Below the pieces are notes generated by a model. That model did not search any database. It was not told where the DNA came from and saw nothing but the letters and a program-made list of their open reading frames with translations. From positions 1 to 56,374 of the forward strand of contig JAJYDM010000003.1 in assembly GCA_021777475.1 (NCBI GenBank): a stretch of 56,374 nucleotides of DNA, given 5' to 3'. Position numbers and translations under genes: made by a program. This DNA is from Actinomycetes bacterium. Its GTDB lineage: Bacteria; Actinomycetota; Acidimicrobiia; Acidimicrobiales; Acidimicrobiaceae. This document shows positions 1 through 8,342 of this stretch, piece after piece. Within the stretch, counting starts at the first letter, position 1; every line of letters starts with the position of its first letter.

Positions 1-1675
1 CCAAGAGGCGTGTTTTGGTTCGTCTTCCTATCGTCGGCGTGGAGACCCCATCCTTTAGGACAGGGAGGATCGCCGACTCCTCCTTTCTCGTGTATTCATA
101 ACCATCGGATCTCTGCAGCAGCTCGCAGTACTTCCACGTAATGCCGTCGACGCTCCCGACCTTGAAGGACCCGCTGGTTCGCACAGCCACTCTCCCTGTA
201 TGGATGCCAGCATGCTTGCCTCTCGGAATCACTGCTCGTACTAAATCTCCGGTCGCAAAGCTGTGCACCTGCCTGTTGCGTGGCAGATGCAGTCTTGGAA
301 ACCCGTAGGCGTCTGAACGCGTGCGGGCGTAGGATCCGCGACCCGTGGCTTTTACTGTAAGCACTTCGCCCGAATAGGACTGAATTCCATCCACGTCTCC
401 CACGCACAGCGCGTCGAGCGAGTGCGACTTCGCCAGTCCGAACCGGCTCCGGTTCCACTTGGTCCGTCCACCAGAACTGACGAACACTGGCAGGCCCGAA
501 TTCTTTAGCTCTTGGTACAACGCCCAGCGGGTGGAATTCACAGCAGCAGCGTCTCTGAGCGGGCTCTTCGCCCGCGCCAGAACTTTGTTGACGATAACAC
601 CGCCCTTGTCAGCGCCGTATTTGCTTGTCAGCCACTCCTCAACCGGCAAATCGTTTTTCGACTGGTTGCAAGAAACGCACGCCAGTGCCAGGTTCGACAC
701 CCGGTTCGATCCGCCACTGGACTTGGGTCGGATGTGGTCGATATTCAGTGGCGTGTTTTTGTCGCCGCAATAAGCGCAAGTATGGTTGAACTTCTCCAGC
801 AGGTACTCCCGCACTTCATAGCCGAAAAGCTCTCCATGTTGGTACTCGACCCCCGAGATCTCCGGGTTCTCCATCTCCTGCGTGTCAAAGCGCCACAGTC
901 CCTGATGAATGGCCGTCACCGGGGTCCACCGCCTTAGCCTTGCAACCATGGCCGTCGTCGAGTCCACCCGGTGCCGGAGACTCGGTGCGAGCCATCCGCT
1001 AGGTCTCGTCCGATTGTTGAACCGTGGTGCCCTGTAGCGAAGATTGGCCGAACGCCTTCTGCGCCGGTAGTTGGCCCGCTGCTGCATCTTCTTGTGGATC
1101 TGTTGGCCACGGTGCCCGATCTCGATGGAGACAAGGCCCTCGCACCCGCCTTGATTGTTCGTGAACACCGACACGCCTGTGACCTTCGACCCCGGAGCTA
1201 TACCCAACTCGACCCCGGACACCTGTGACTCCGCCACATCCCTATCCACCAATCGGATTACGAACGGGACCAGCCGGTGGACCCGCGCCCGTCCATGTGC
1301 CAACAGCTTGCGCGCCCTCGCCGGGCTGCATGGCTCCAATGGCTGTCCAAGCTTGTCCAGCACGAATACGCACTGGTGGTTTTGCTTTGGTACGACAATA
1401 ATGCTTGCTGCTTTCGTACTGCACGGGGTCGCAAGACCCCGGTCTTCCTCTGGGTTGGCCAAAGCCCTCCCATCAGAGTGACGCTTCTCATCCGAGGTGA
1501 CGGTTTGAGAAGTCTCCCCTCGACCATGTTGCACACCAGTTGCCCGGATTTGACTCCGAGCGTCCACACCCCGTTTCGTACCTACTCCGGGCTTGTCTGC
1601 TGATGCGGATTCAAGAGCAGGGGACTGAGGAAGCATCCCCTGGTTGGTCGTCTCGCTCGTGTGCAACGTAGACAC
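1..1675 (-). CDS. iscB: IscB, OMEGA RNA-guided HNH nuclease with altered RuvC site (3' end outside window)
   Basis: The frame is open from a GTG at 1675 (AGGAGGTG just upstream) to the window edge, 558 codons without a stop. After an unusual ~95-residue N-terminal extension comes the PLMP domain (residues ~103-140, QPLEPCSPARARKLL), RuvC-I (~157-165), an Arg-rich bridge helix (~204-222), RuvC-II (~253-265), an HNH domain (~300-342) with paired cysteines C300/C303 and C333/C336 and DHI at 313-315, RuvC-III (KSHSLDA, 416-422) and a TAM-interacting-type C-terminus. The family cuts DNA guided by an omegaRNA encoded upstream. Oddity: the RuvC-I motif reads GIAPGS, with Ala160 where the family has Asp, and RuvC-II reads IHQGL, with Gly259 where the family has Glu. 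HNH His314 and Asn residues 328 and 337 are present. It may therefore nick rather than cut both strands. Identity is firm; loss of RuvC activity is inferred. Confidence 0.93.
   Translation of the reverse strand, partial: MSTLHTSETTNQGMLPQSPALESASADKPGVGTKRGVDARSQIRATGVQHGRGETSQTVTSDEKRHSDGRALANPEEDRGLATPCSTKAASIIVVPKQNHQCVFVLDKLGQPLEPCSPARARKLLAHGRARVHRLVPFVIRLVDRDVAESQVSGVELGIAPGSKVTGVSVFTNNQGGCEGLVSIEIGHRGQQIHKKMQQRANYRRRRRSANLRYRAPRFNNRTRPSGWLAPSLRHRVDSTTAMVARLRRWTPVTAIHQGLWRFDTQEMENPEISGVEYQHGELFGYEVREYLLEKFNHTCAYCGDKNTPLNIDHIRPKSSGGSNRVSNLALACVSCNQSKNDLPVEEWLTSKYGADKGGVIVNKVLARAKSPLRDAAAVNSTRWALYQELKNSGLPVFVSSGGRTKWNRSRFGLAKSHSLDALCVGDVDGIQSYSGEVLTVKATGRGSYARTRSDAYGFPRLHLPRNRQVHSFATGDLVRAVIPRGKHAGIHTGRVAVRTSGSFKVGSVDGITWKYCELLQRSDGYEYTRKEESAILPVLKDGVSTPTIGRRTKTRLL
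48..65. repeat. Inverted repeat, left end of IscB element
   Basis: CCATCCTTTAGGACAGGG. Its reverse complement matches 1753-1770 at 15 of 18 positions. It lies inside the 3' part of the iscB frame, coding for PVLKDG, so the element end and the protein C-terminus overlap. Confidence 0.6.
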
Positions 1676-1776
1676 TCTGTTCACCTCCTTGGTGATGTCT
1701 TGATCTGGTCAACCGGCCCTATCGGACGGAACCCGCAGGGATTTCCTACAAGCCCTGTCCTTTAGGACGGAGTGGT
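1676..1776 (-). ncRNA. Putative omegaRNA of IscB
   Basis: IscB omegaRNAs are encoded directly upstream of iscB on the same strand, with the guide at the 5' end. This 101-nt interval separates the pilC stop from the iscB start. On the minus strand it opens with the hairpin GTCCTAAAGGAC, then GGGCTTGTAGG, a G/C-rich segment and GGCCGGTTGACC, and ends near the iscB ribosome binding site. GGCCGGTTGACC resembles the conserved 3' part of known omegaRNAs. The guide would then be read from the last codons of pilC. The 5' boundary is not determined. Confidence 0.65.
1753..1770. repeat. Inverted repeat, right end of IscB element, within omegaRNA
   Basis: CCCTGTCCTTTAGGACGG, itself a small hairpin (GTCC/GGAC), paired with 48-65 in inverted orientation. 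It lies 7 bp from the pilC stop, so the element sits directly behind pilC without disrupting it. Confidence 0.6.
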
Positions 1777-3006
1777 TTACGGATGGCCTCCCGTGCTGTG
1801 GAGAACCGCCTGACCAAAAGAGATGGTCGGGAGGTAGATTGCAATGCCAACAGGACCGAGCAGAAGTCCGAAGAACACCGTCATGATCGGCTCGAGCAAC
1901 CCTGTGAGTGCTTTGAGCTGGGAGTCGACCCAGTTGGAAAGGTCCTCCGCGTAGTTCGCTATCGCGCCAGAAACCGTGCCGGAAGCCTCCCCTGTGGCTA
2001 TCGCGTACCCGAGATCTTTGGGCAGTCCCTTCGTTCTCGCCAGAGCGACAGATAGCTGGACGCCCGAGGTGACCACCTCTTCCGCCGCTTCCCTTACAGC
2101 TAGGCGAATACAGAGAAAAGAAGATATGTTCGATGCGTATTCCAGTGCGTCTCTCAACGGAACAGAGGAAGAGGTCAAACCCGCGAGCGCAGTCGAGACC
2201 CGCGCCGTCGCGGTGGCCTGAGCCAGCTCGCCCACTACGGGTAGCCGGAAAAGCGCCAACTCTGCCCGGACCCTCGTATCGGGCCGCTTCCAGAGAAGCT
2301 TTAGTCCGCGCCACACCAGAAAGAGTCCGATAACGACGAACACCGTGTCGTGGGTTATCGTATGTGACATATTGAGATAGAACTGTGTTATCCCTGGAAG
2401 CTTGGCCCCAAGGCTTGAAAACATCTTGGCGATCCGGGGAACCACGAACGCTATCAGCCCGACTGTTACCAGCACCGCTAGTATCCCCTCGGCCACAGGA
2501 AGCGTGAGCGCGGACTTCACCGCCTGCTTCAACCTCACTCTCTTGGTGAGCAGCTCCGAAGCCATCCGCAGGGTATCTTCGAGCTTGCCTGAGCGCTCCC
2601 CCGCTTCGATCATGGACACGATAAGCGGCTCGAACTTCCCGGTCTCTCTGAATGCCTCTGCTATGGAGCTTCCAGAGGTTAGCCTTTCCTCCACCTCTCC
2701 CAACGCCCGCGCTGCAGCTCCCCGCGGCTTCTGCTCAATGAGCGCAGCCACCGCCCTCCGTAGAGGCATTCCAGCTTTTTGGTACGAGGCGAGCTTCCTC
2801 ATGATCCAGACAAGCTCAGCGGTGTTGAGCTTGCGGTTCTTTCTCAGTTCAAACTGCCTTTTCAAAAATGGCTGTTCAGCAACCGCCATCGGTATCAAAT
2901 TGGCCTTCTTGAGCTGCGCGAGCGCGTCCGTCTCGTTCTCGGCCTCGATCGAGCCCTTCTGCGTTCTGCCCAGGAGCGTGACTGCTTCGTAAGCGTATTT
3001 GGCCAT
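1777..3006 (-). CDS. pilC: Type IV pilus inner-membrane platform protein PilC (GspF family)
   Basis: A 409-residue polytopic protein with two GspF/T2SF domains (roughly residues 65-190 and 265-395), near the usual ~400 of the family. The C-terminal hydrophobic stretches (LLGPVGIAIYLPT) are typical. PilC is the membrane platform that couples the PilB ATPase to pilin assembly. The ATG overlaps the pilB stop by one base (TAATG), showing translational coupling. The stop codon is followed at once by the omegaRNA region of the IscB element, so iscB may be read through from the pilus operon. Confidence 0.9.
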   Translation of the reverse strand: MAKYAYEAVTLLGRTQKGSIEAENETDALAQLKKANLIPMAVAEQPFLKRQFELRKNRKLNTAELVWIMRKLASYQKAGMPLRRAVAALIEQKPRGAAARALGEVEERLTSGSSIAEAFRETGKFEPLIVSMIEAGERSGKLEDTLRMASELLTKRVRLKQAVKSALTLPVAEGILAVLVTVGLIAFVVPRIAKMFSSLGAKLPGITQFYLNMSHTITHDTVFVVIGLFLVWRGLKLLWKRPDTRVRAELALFRLPVVGELAQATATARVSTALAGLTSSSVPLRDALEYASNISSFLCIRLAVREAAEEVVTSGVQLSVALARTKGLPKDLGYAIATGEASGTVSGAIANYAEDLSNWVDSQLKALTGLLEPIMTVFFGLLLGPVGIAIYLPTISFGQAVLHSTGGHP

Positions 3007-4751
3007 TACTGACCACCCAAAACGCGCTGCACCTCACTAAGTGAGGTTCTCCCCGCTGCTACGAGCTTGACCGCGTTCTGAAACATCGTTTCCATTCCTT
3101 TTTCCCCAGCGATCTCCATAAGCCGTCCCCTCGGTGCCCCTTCTGCAATCGCATCCGACAGATCGTCGTCGACGACGAGTAGCTCCCCTACTGCGGTCCT
3201 GCCCCGATACCCAGTCCCGTGACACAGTGCGCACCCAGCATGACGGTAGACCACCTCTTCGGTCGAAAAGACGCCGCTGTTTACACCACCCAAGCCCTCC
3301 AGCAGCTGCCGCGTCTCTCCGCTCACCAGGTCGGCCACTTTGCAGCTGCAGAGCAGGCGCAGCAGGCGCTGAGCCAAAACGCCCCTGAGACCTTCGGCGA
3401 TTTGGTACGGCTCCACCCCGATGTCTCTCAGACGCCTAACGGCTGAAACGGCGTCGGTGGTGTGCAATGTCGAGAGCACAAGACGCCCCGCGATGGCGCT
3501 CTCCGCCGCAATCGCAGCTGTTGCCGCATCGCGGATCTCACCGAGAATGATCACGTTGGGATCATTTCTGACCAGGTGTCGCAGCGAACTGGCGAATGTG
3601 ATCCGCGGCTCTCTCACGCCGATCTGGACGATGCCGTCGATAATGGCCTCAACCGGGTCTTCAAGGGACAGGATCTCTTTCGAGCCGTCATTTATGGACT
3701 GCACCGATGAATACAGCGTGTGCGTCTTGCCCGCTCCTACCGGCCCTGCTATCAAGACCAGCCCCCAGCTTGATCTCAAGAGCTTCTCGTACTCGGACAA
3801 AAAGCGACCGTCGAATCCAAGCTTTGCTATGTCGGACACGGCTTCGTCGGTTGTGGACAGACGGATGGTCAGCTTGTCCATCTCATACACCGTCGGAAGC
3901 GTGGCTATGCGAAAGTTCTTCTTCGTCCCGTCCACCGCGACTGCGTACCGTCCGTCCTGTGGGGGAAGGTTCCTCGAAGGATCCAGTCCAGATTCCACCT
4001 TGATGTGGTTGACCACCCGGACTGCGAGTTCCGCCGGAAGTACAGATTCCCGGACGATCATGCCGTCTATCCTGTAGCGGATCTCAACCCCTGTAGCAAC
4101 TGGATCGAGGTGCACGTCCGACGCACGAGCACGTAAGCCCTCGGTGATGATCTCCCGCGCCAGGCGCTGCTCTTCCGAACCGAGAACCTCTTCCGCGCCT
4201 GCGAACACCGCGTCCTGGTTCCTGTCGCTGAACCGGACTGAGATACCTGCGACATTCTCTCTCGCCAGTCGCGCCCCGACCCCGCTCAACGCCGTCTCCA
4301 GCGCGACGGGTGTGGTCAAATGAAGGACCGGCTCCACATCGGGAAACGCAGCACGGAGGATCGAGTACTGCTGGTTCAACCTAAAAGGATCGGCGGAGAT
4401 GGCCTGGAGTTTCCCTCCCTCACGCGAGTACGGGCAGACCTGCTCCGATTTAGCTCGCGAGAGTGTAAGCGCTTCGAACAGCGAGATGTCAATGGACGTG
4501 ACATCTACGATCACGAACTCTTCGCCGTTTCGGGCGAGCATTTCGAGAGAGAAGAGCGCCTCGGGAGTGATCCCCAGGTTCAAAAGCGCCAGTACCGCAG
4601 GCACGCCGTCGGCAATCTGAGCCTCGGCGTCCGCCCTTACTCGATTCCAGTCGTAACCCAGCTGGCTCCAGCTCGCCGGGGTTCGTGAAAACGCTTCTAT
4701 GTATATGTCCCCATCCGCTCCGCCCAACGGTTCCGCCAATGAGTCGATCAT
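3006..4751 (-). CDS. pilB: Type IV pilus assembly ATPase PilB (GspE family)
   Basis: A 581-residue secretion ATPase. An N-terminal GspE_N-like region precedes the catalytic core: Walker A GPVGAGKT near residue 336, Asp box around 365 (LSLEDPVE), Walker B with IILGEIRD near 401, and a His box with STLHTTDAV near 427. Four cysteines in two pairs (CSC near 465, CALC near 505) match the PilB/GspE zinc-binding segment. It powers pilus extension from the cytoplasm. The ATG at 4751 overlaps the preceding stop (TGATG); an in-frame GTG one codon earlier is possible. No pilT-like retraction ATPase is in the window. Confidence 0.93.
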   Translation of the reverse strand: MIDSLAEPLGGADGDIYIEAFSRTPASWSQLGYDWNRVRADAEAQIADGVPAVLALLNLGITPEALFSLEMLARNGEEFVIVDVTSIDISLFEALTLSRAKSEQVCPYSREGGKLQAISADPFRLNQQYSILRAAFPDVEPVLHLTTPVALETALSGVGARLARENVAGISVRFSDRNQDAVFAGAEEVLGSEEQRLAREIITEGLRARASDVHLDPVATGVEIRYRIDGMIVRESVLPAELAVRVVNHIKVESGLDPSRNLPPQDGRYAVAVDGTKKNFRIATLPTVYEMDKLTIRLSTTDEAVSDIAKLGFDGRFLSEYEKLLRSSWGLVLIAGPVGAGKTHTLYSSVQSINDGSKEILSLEDPVEAIIDGIVQIGVREPRITFASSLRHLVRNDPNVIILGEIRDAATAAIAAESAIAGRLVLSTLHTTDAVSAVRRLRDIGVEPYQIAEGLRGVLAQRLLRLLCSCKVADLVSGETRQLLEGLGGVNSGVFSTEEVVYRHAGCALCHGTGYRGRTAVGELLVVDDDLSDAIAEGAPRGRLMEIAGEKGMETMFQNAVKLVAAGRTSLSEVQRVLGGQ

Positions 4752-5458
4752 CACAAAGTCTCCACGTCGAGTGTCAGCACAGCGTTGTCGATGCTGCCGC
4801 TAAAAGTTTGGGTATGCCCTGCAGCCGCCCCCGGCCCGGCGGTTGTTGAACCGACGCTTGCGACCCCGATCTGCGCCTGTGTGACCTGGTAGAGCCGTGG
4901 CTCGCCCTGGAGCGCGTCTATATAACTCTGGATCGCGGGAAACGAGCCCGTAATCGTCGTATTGACCGTCCACTGGTAAACCGAACCCGCTATCGGGGCT
5001 GGCCTCTTACTTGGCGCGGATACCGTGACCAGCTCCACTCCGGTGCGACCCGCCAGAGTTGTAAGGGTGCTGACGATCCCTGAATACCCGACGCTCTTGG
5101 GAACCTTCAGGGAGTCTTTGGCTTGAAGCGCCTTATAGCTCCCCTCCTTCGACAAAAGAGACTGTCCTTGTGAAATCTGTTCCTGAACAGCAGCCCTGTG
5201 CGCTTGCGTATTCGCGATGTAAGCCAGATCCCCGTCGCGGATACCCCAGATGATCCTCGACGGGATAGCCAAAAGAAGCGCGACAACCACAAACTCTGTC
5301 AGTGCCCGTCTTCCAGCACCCGAGCCAACCGCGCCACCTTGCATCGCCTGACTCTGCCTTTTACCACCCCCCGCCCGGTCGCCGAAAAGCCGCTTGACCC
5401 CAGACGAAACCGCGTCAGCCTTGTTCCCAATCCCAGATACCACATCGAACGCGCTCAA
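4751..5458 (-). CDS. PilO-like pilus alignment subcomplex protein
   Basis: A 235-residue protein with a basic N-terminal cytoplasmic stretch, one membrane helix (VVALLLAIPSRIIWGI, about residues 58-75), and an extracytoplasmic part with a coiled region then a ferredoxin-like domain, the layout of PilO. PilO proteins link the cytoplasmic PilM/N side to the pilus channel. Position between pilM/N-like and pilB genes, with overlapping stop and start codons on both sides, supports the role. The start at 5458 is TTG. Sequence identity to PilO cannot be judged by eye. Confidence 0.7.
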   Translation of the reverse strand: MSAFDVVSGIGNKADAVSSGVKRLFGDRAGGGKRQSQAMQGGAVGSGAGRRALTEFVVVALLLAIPSRIIWGIRDGDLAYIANTQAHRAAVQEQISQGQSLLSKEGSYKALQAKDSLKVPKSVGYSGIVSTLTTLAGRTGVELVTVSAPSKRPAPIAGSVYQWTVNTTITGSFPAIQSYIDALQGEPRLYQVTQAQIGVASVGSTTAGPGAAAGHTQTFSGSIDNAVLTLDVETL

Positions 5459-6936
5459 CCTTGCCCTCCTTGCCCGCCCGCGCTGCCCGCCTTTACGGGA
5501 GGCTTTACCCCTGTGGCGCTTCCGACACTGAACTGGAGCGAAAAGCTTGTCGTCTGGATGCCGTTGTTAGCCGAATACGTCATCGTCGAGGTCTGTACCG
5601 AGATAGCCCCATGCGACTTCATAGCGTTGATCCATGCAACAATCGGCGCGAAAGGCTTCTGGGATGGGATCTCAGCGGAGAAGTCCACCGTGACCACCCC
5701 CGGAGTGCCCTCGGTCATCTCCAGGTTCGTCACTATCGCGCCCGACGGCTGCGTCGACTGAAGAAACTGCCATACCTTCGTCCAATCCGGAGCGTCGGCC
5801 TCAGCTGTCCTGATCGGCGTCGTCTCCGAGCTGACCGACTTGTACATCGCGAGAATTGGCTGGTACTTCGCCAACTCGCTCCCCTGGGTCGTTATGTCGG
5901 ATGCGGTACGGTCCTTGGCGATCCCGGCGGCTACAGTAGGAACGACTGTCAGGGCGAGAACGCCGCAGGTCATCGCGCCGATGCGTACTGCTCTGGTCCG
6001 AGATTCGCTTGCGTGGATATGCTCGAGCCTCTTGCTCTCCCATGCGGGGTTTGTAAACGAACGGATGTCATCGCTTGTGTCGTCGAGTGCCGCGAGCCGA
6101 GCGATTGCAAACTCCGGCCCTGGTCCTCCACCATCTGCACCTCCAAGGACTTCCACCTCGATCTCCCTCAGCGCGAAGCTTTGGACGACCACTGATGAAA
6201 GCGCCGCGCCCGCGCCATGCGCGAAGATGCGGTTGGGAATGGCGGGATCGTTTCTCCGCCAGCCCGTTAGATCCTGAGAGACGCTGTTGGTCAACCGCCT
6301 CAGGTAGTCTGCAACCCGCTGAGCTTTCTCCTCCGCGCTCCCCTGTTCGTCCGGGCCTGCTGAAAAGCCCTCGAATCTACAGCTGTCCACGAATGAGCTT
6401 CTCCTGGTTGCTCCACCCTCGACGAAATAGAGTGCCGCTCCCTTGCGCCCCATATGCAGATGGACGCCATCAGATTGGGAAACTCCCTGAACCGGAGTGG
6501 TAAAGCACTGCTTCGCGCCCAGATGGGAGAATAGTGCGTCTATTTCGGACGCGCCTATCATCCCCATGAGGACTACCTTCACCAAAGAGGGATCGTCGCT
6601 TGGAATTCGCCTGGCCGCAGTGTATGCCACGTCGCCCATTTCGGTACTCGCCGCATTCTTGATCAGCGCCTTCAGCACCACCGGGTTGGGAGCGGCCATC
6701 GAACGCAACAAGGTTTCTTTCACGTCCACCGGCCCGTTTATCGCGATCGCGATCTTACTTTTCTCATCTGTACCTTTTAGCGCCTGTGCGATGGCCGCTG
6801 TGGTGGGCAAATCGTGATACTCCCGGCTGTCCGTTATTACGCCATCTACGCAGCGCACGCTGTATACGGCGCTACCGTCGATCTCCAAGCCATAGCTAAC
6901 TGTGTGACAGGTCTTCTTCTTCCTGCCGAGTCTCAC
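5455..6936 (-). CDS. PilM-like / PilN-like fusion protein
   Basis: A 493-residue protein. The first ~300 residues contain an actin-like PilM-type fold (start RKKKTCHTVSYGLEIDGSAV). Around residues 318-340 comes a hydrophobic segment (IGAMTCGVLALTVVPTVAAG), and the remaining ~150 residues form an extracytoplasmic domain like PilN (VWQFLQSTQPSGAIVTNLEM). In most species PilM and PilN are separate and bind through the PilN N-terminal tail; a fusion would fix that contact. The GTG start overlaps the upstream stop (GTGA). The PilM role fits the operon order M/N-O-B-C; the fusion reading is my inference. Confidence 0.7.
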   Translation of the reverse strand: MRLGRKKKTCHTVSYGLEIDGSAVYSVRCVDGVITDSREYHDLPTTAAIAQALKGTDEKSKIAIAINGPVDVKETLLRSMAAPNPVVLKALIKNAASTEMGDVAYTAARRIPSDDPSLVKVVLMGMIGASEIDALFSHLGAKQCFTTPVQGVSQSDGVHLHMGRKGAALYFVEGGATRRSSFVDSCRFEGFSAGPDEQGSAEEKAQRVADYLRRLTNSVSQDLTGWRRNDPAIPNRIFAHGAGAALSSVVVQSFALREIEVEVLGGADGGGPGPEFAIARLAALDDTSDDIRSFTNPAWESKRLEHIHASESRTRAVRIGAMTCGVLALTVVPTVAAGIAKDRTASDITTQGSELAKYQPILAMYKSVSSETTPIRTAEADAPDWTKVWQFLQSTQPSGAIVTNLEMTEGTPGVVTVDFSAEIPSQKPFAPIVAWINAMKSHGAISVQTSTMTYSANNGIQTTSFSLQFSVGSATGVKPPVKAGSAGGQGGQG

Positions 6937-7325
6937 CCCAGCCCCCCGTCGTTATGCTGCGACACCAGGTTTTCGATGGAGCGCGCAGTCGCAATCTTGC
7001 TCCGCTCGGCGGCCATATGCTCTTCCCGCCACTTCGAGTTGTTCACCGCCGCCTGGAGCTGGTCCTTACGCGGAATGCCCGCAAATACCAAGCCCGCCTT
7101 CTCAGCTAGTTGCACAAGCGGTCTGCAATCTTGCGAACATACGATCACAGCCACTTCTTCTCGTCCGCTCAGAGTTGCGCACAGTTGTTCCCGCTCATCC
7201 GCAGTACACACCACGGCCATATAGCGGTCGGTCTCCCCTATAGAGGACATAGAACGGTATGGTAACCCTAATTGACCTGCCGCTCGTCGTCCGTAGAACT
7301 CGTCGCCCACTATAACTAAATCCAT
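6933..7325 (-). CDS. Uncharacterised protein, first gene of the pilus operon
   Basis: 130 residues from the ATG at 7325 (AAAGGCGAGC lies just before it). The N-terminus MDLVIVGDEFYGRRAAGQLG and the later VAVIVCSQDCRPLVQLAEKA look like alternating strand and helix of a small Rossmann-like or receiver-like fold. This resembles ATPase-regulatory or V-type ATPase subunit F-like proteins, but I do not recognise a family. The stop overlaps the pilM-like start. It heads the operon, divergent from the peptidase gene, so it may have a regulatory or assembly role. Confidence 0.7.
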   Translation of the reverse strand: MDLVIVGDEFYGRRAAGQLGLPYRSMSSIGETDRYMAVVCTADEREQLCATLSGREEVAVIVCSQDCRPLVQLAEKAGLVFAGIPRKDQLQAAVNNSKWREEHMAAERSKIATARSIENLVSQHNDGGLG

Positions 7326-7440
7326 TTTTGTGCTCGCCTTTCTTCCAGGGTTAGTCAAGGCTGTGCATACTACTTATAGATATACTATAACCTATGTATG
7401 CGCCACGAAAAGTCGTTGGGAGAACTTTCTCGCCATACTC

Positions 7441-8160
7441 ATGGGAGTTGTTATGTGGCATTCTGTAATACTTCTCGGCGTCGTTATTGCCGGACTGATG
7501 GCAGGGTTCGCAATTGTTATAACGACTGACATGTTCTTCCTCGTGGATGTGACAGGTGCCAACCCAGCGCTCGACCCGGACGAAGCGCAAACCCACGTAG
7601 AGGAGTCCGCTCTGCCTACCTGGTCGACTGTGGCCGTTCTCCTAGCCGCAGAGCTGCTCTCCTTGGGGGCGTTCACCCGCTCCGAAGGGCTGCTTTCCTA
7701 CCTCGCTCTGTTCCTCGTCCTCTTCAGCCTCTTCGCCATCACGCTGCTGGACGTACGCTGGCAGCGGATTCCGCTATCCCTCTTTATCCCTCTTGGCATC
7801 GGCTCGGTTGCATGGGTCCTTCTGCATCCGATAACCATATGGTCGTGGGTGATCTCGGGCGGCCTCGCACTAGTTGGTGTCCTGATTTGGCTTACCCACC
7901 CCGGCCGGCAAAACTACGGCGATTTGTTGCTGGCGATTTTTGTCGGGCTGTTCTGCGGTGCCGGTATTACAAGTTTTTGGCAGGGCCGCGCCGTAGGACT
8001 CCGCCTGTCTATCGGAATCTGCGTTGGCTATCTGGCGATCCTGGTTTACAGCTTCGTGACGCGGCCAGATAATCCCAAAGGCGAGCCTTTCGTAAAGCAA
8101 GTCGTCGCCGCAGGGCCATTATTTCTATCGACCGCGCTTTTTGTCGTGTTTCTGCGTTGA
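7441..8160 (+). CDS. Prepilin peptidase-like membrane protein (A24 family, no methylase domain)
   Basis: About 239 residues and strongly hydrophobic, with 6-8 predicted membrane segments. Two Asp-centred motifs resemble the aspartic prepilin peptidase sites: LLDVRWQRIP after the third helix, and NYGDLLLA in place of the usual GxGD motif. The N-terminal zinc/methylase part of classical PilD is absent. It would remove the leader of the pilins of this locus. The start is uncertain: the frame is open from 7330, and ATGs at 7441 and 7453 are candidates without a strong ribosome binding site. It is divergent from the pilus operon. Confidence 0.65.
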   Translation: MGVVMWHSVILLGVVIAGLMAGFAIVITTDMFFLVDVTGANPALDPDEAQTHVEESALPTWSTVAVLLAAELLSLGAFTRSEGLLSYLALFLVLFSLFAITLLDVRWQRIPLSLFIPLGIGSVAWVLLHPITIWSWVISGGLALVGVLIWLTHPGRQNYGDLLLAIFVGLFCGAGITSFWQGRAVGLRLSIGICVGYLAILVYSFVTRPDNPKGEPFVKQVVAAGPLFLSTALFVVFLR

Positions 8161-8197
8161 CTGGTCTGTGAACCTCCCCACCCCTGCTCGCAATCGG

Positions 8198-8251
8198 GTG
8201 GACCGAGGCGTCAGTAACCTGGGTTTCGCATCCTATTTGGCCCCGGTCCAC
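8198..8251 (-). repeat. 54-nt palindromic element, copy C
   Basis: On the minus strand it reads GTGGACCGGGGC, 30 nt, then GCCTCGGTCCAC. Length and core match copies A (28268-28321) and B (30682-30735) exactly: 12-nt arms and a 30-nt centre with CGAAACCCA. Relative to the others, arm position 2 changes C-G to T-A in both arms, so pairing is kept. It lies between the convergent ends of the peptidase gene and the 8343-8651 gene. Confidence 0.7.
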
Positions 8252-8256
8252 TATCA

Positions 8257-8274
8257 ACATATGCGCCAGATCCG
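8257..8274 (-). promoter_or_regulatory. Degenerate copy of the element promoter box
   Basis: The minus strand reads GCGGATCTGGCGCATATG, close to the element consensus GCGAATCTCCCGCATATATATG, and lies just upstream of palindromic copy C, the same order as at 30.7 kb. It precedes no gene and is probably a remnant. Confidence 0.35.
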
Positions 8275-8342
8275 CAGGTGTCGCGCGACCTTCAACCGTA
8301 CACGCGCACGCGCCTTCATTTAGAGAGGGATCCGGTCCACAA

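Noticed and set aside
96-458. A separate 120-residue minus-strand protein
   Set aside because: It is an out-of-frame shadow of the iscB frame, which carries all recognisable motifs.
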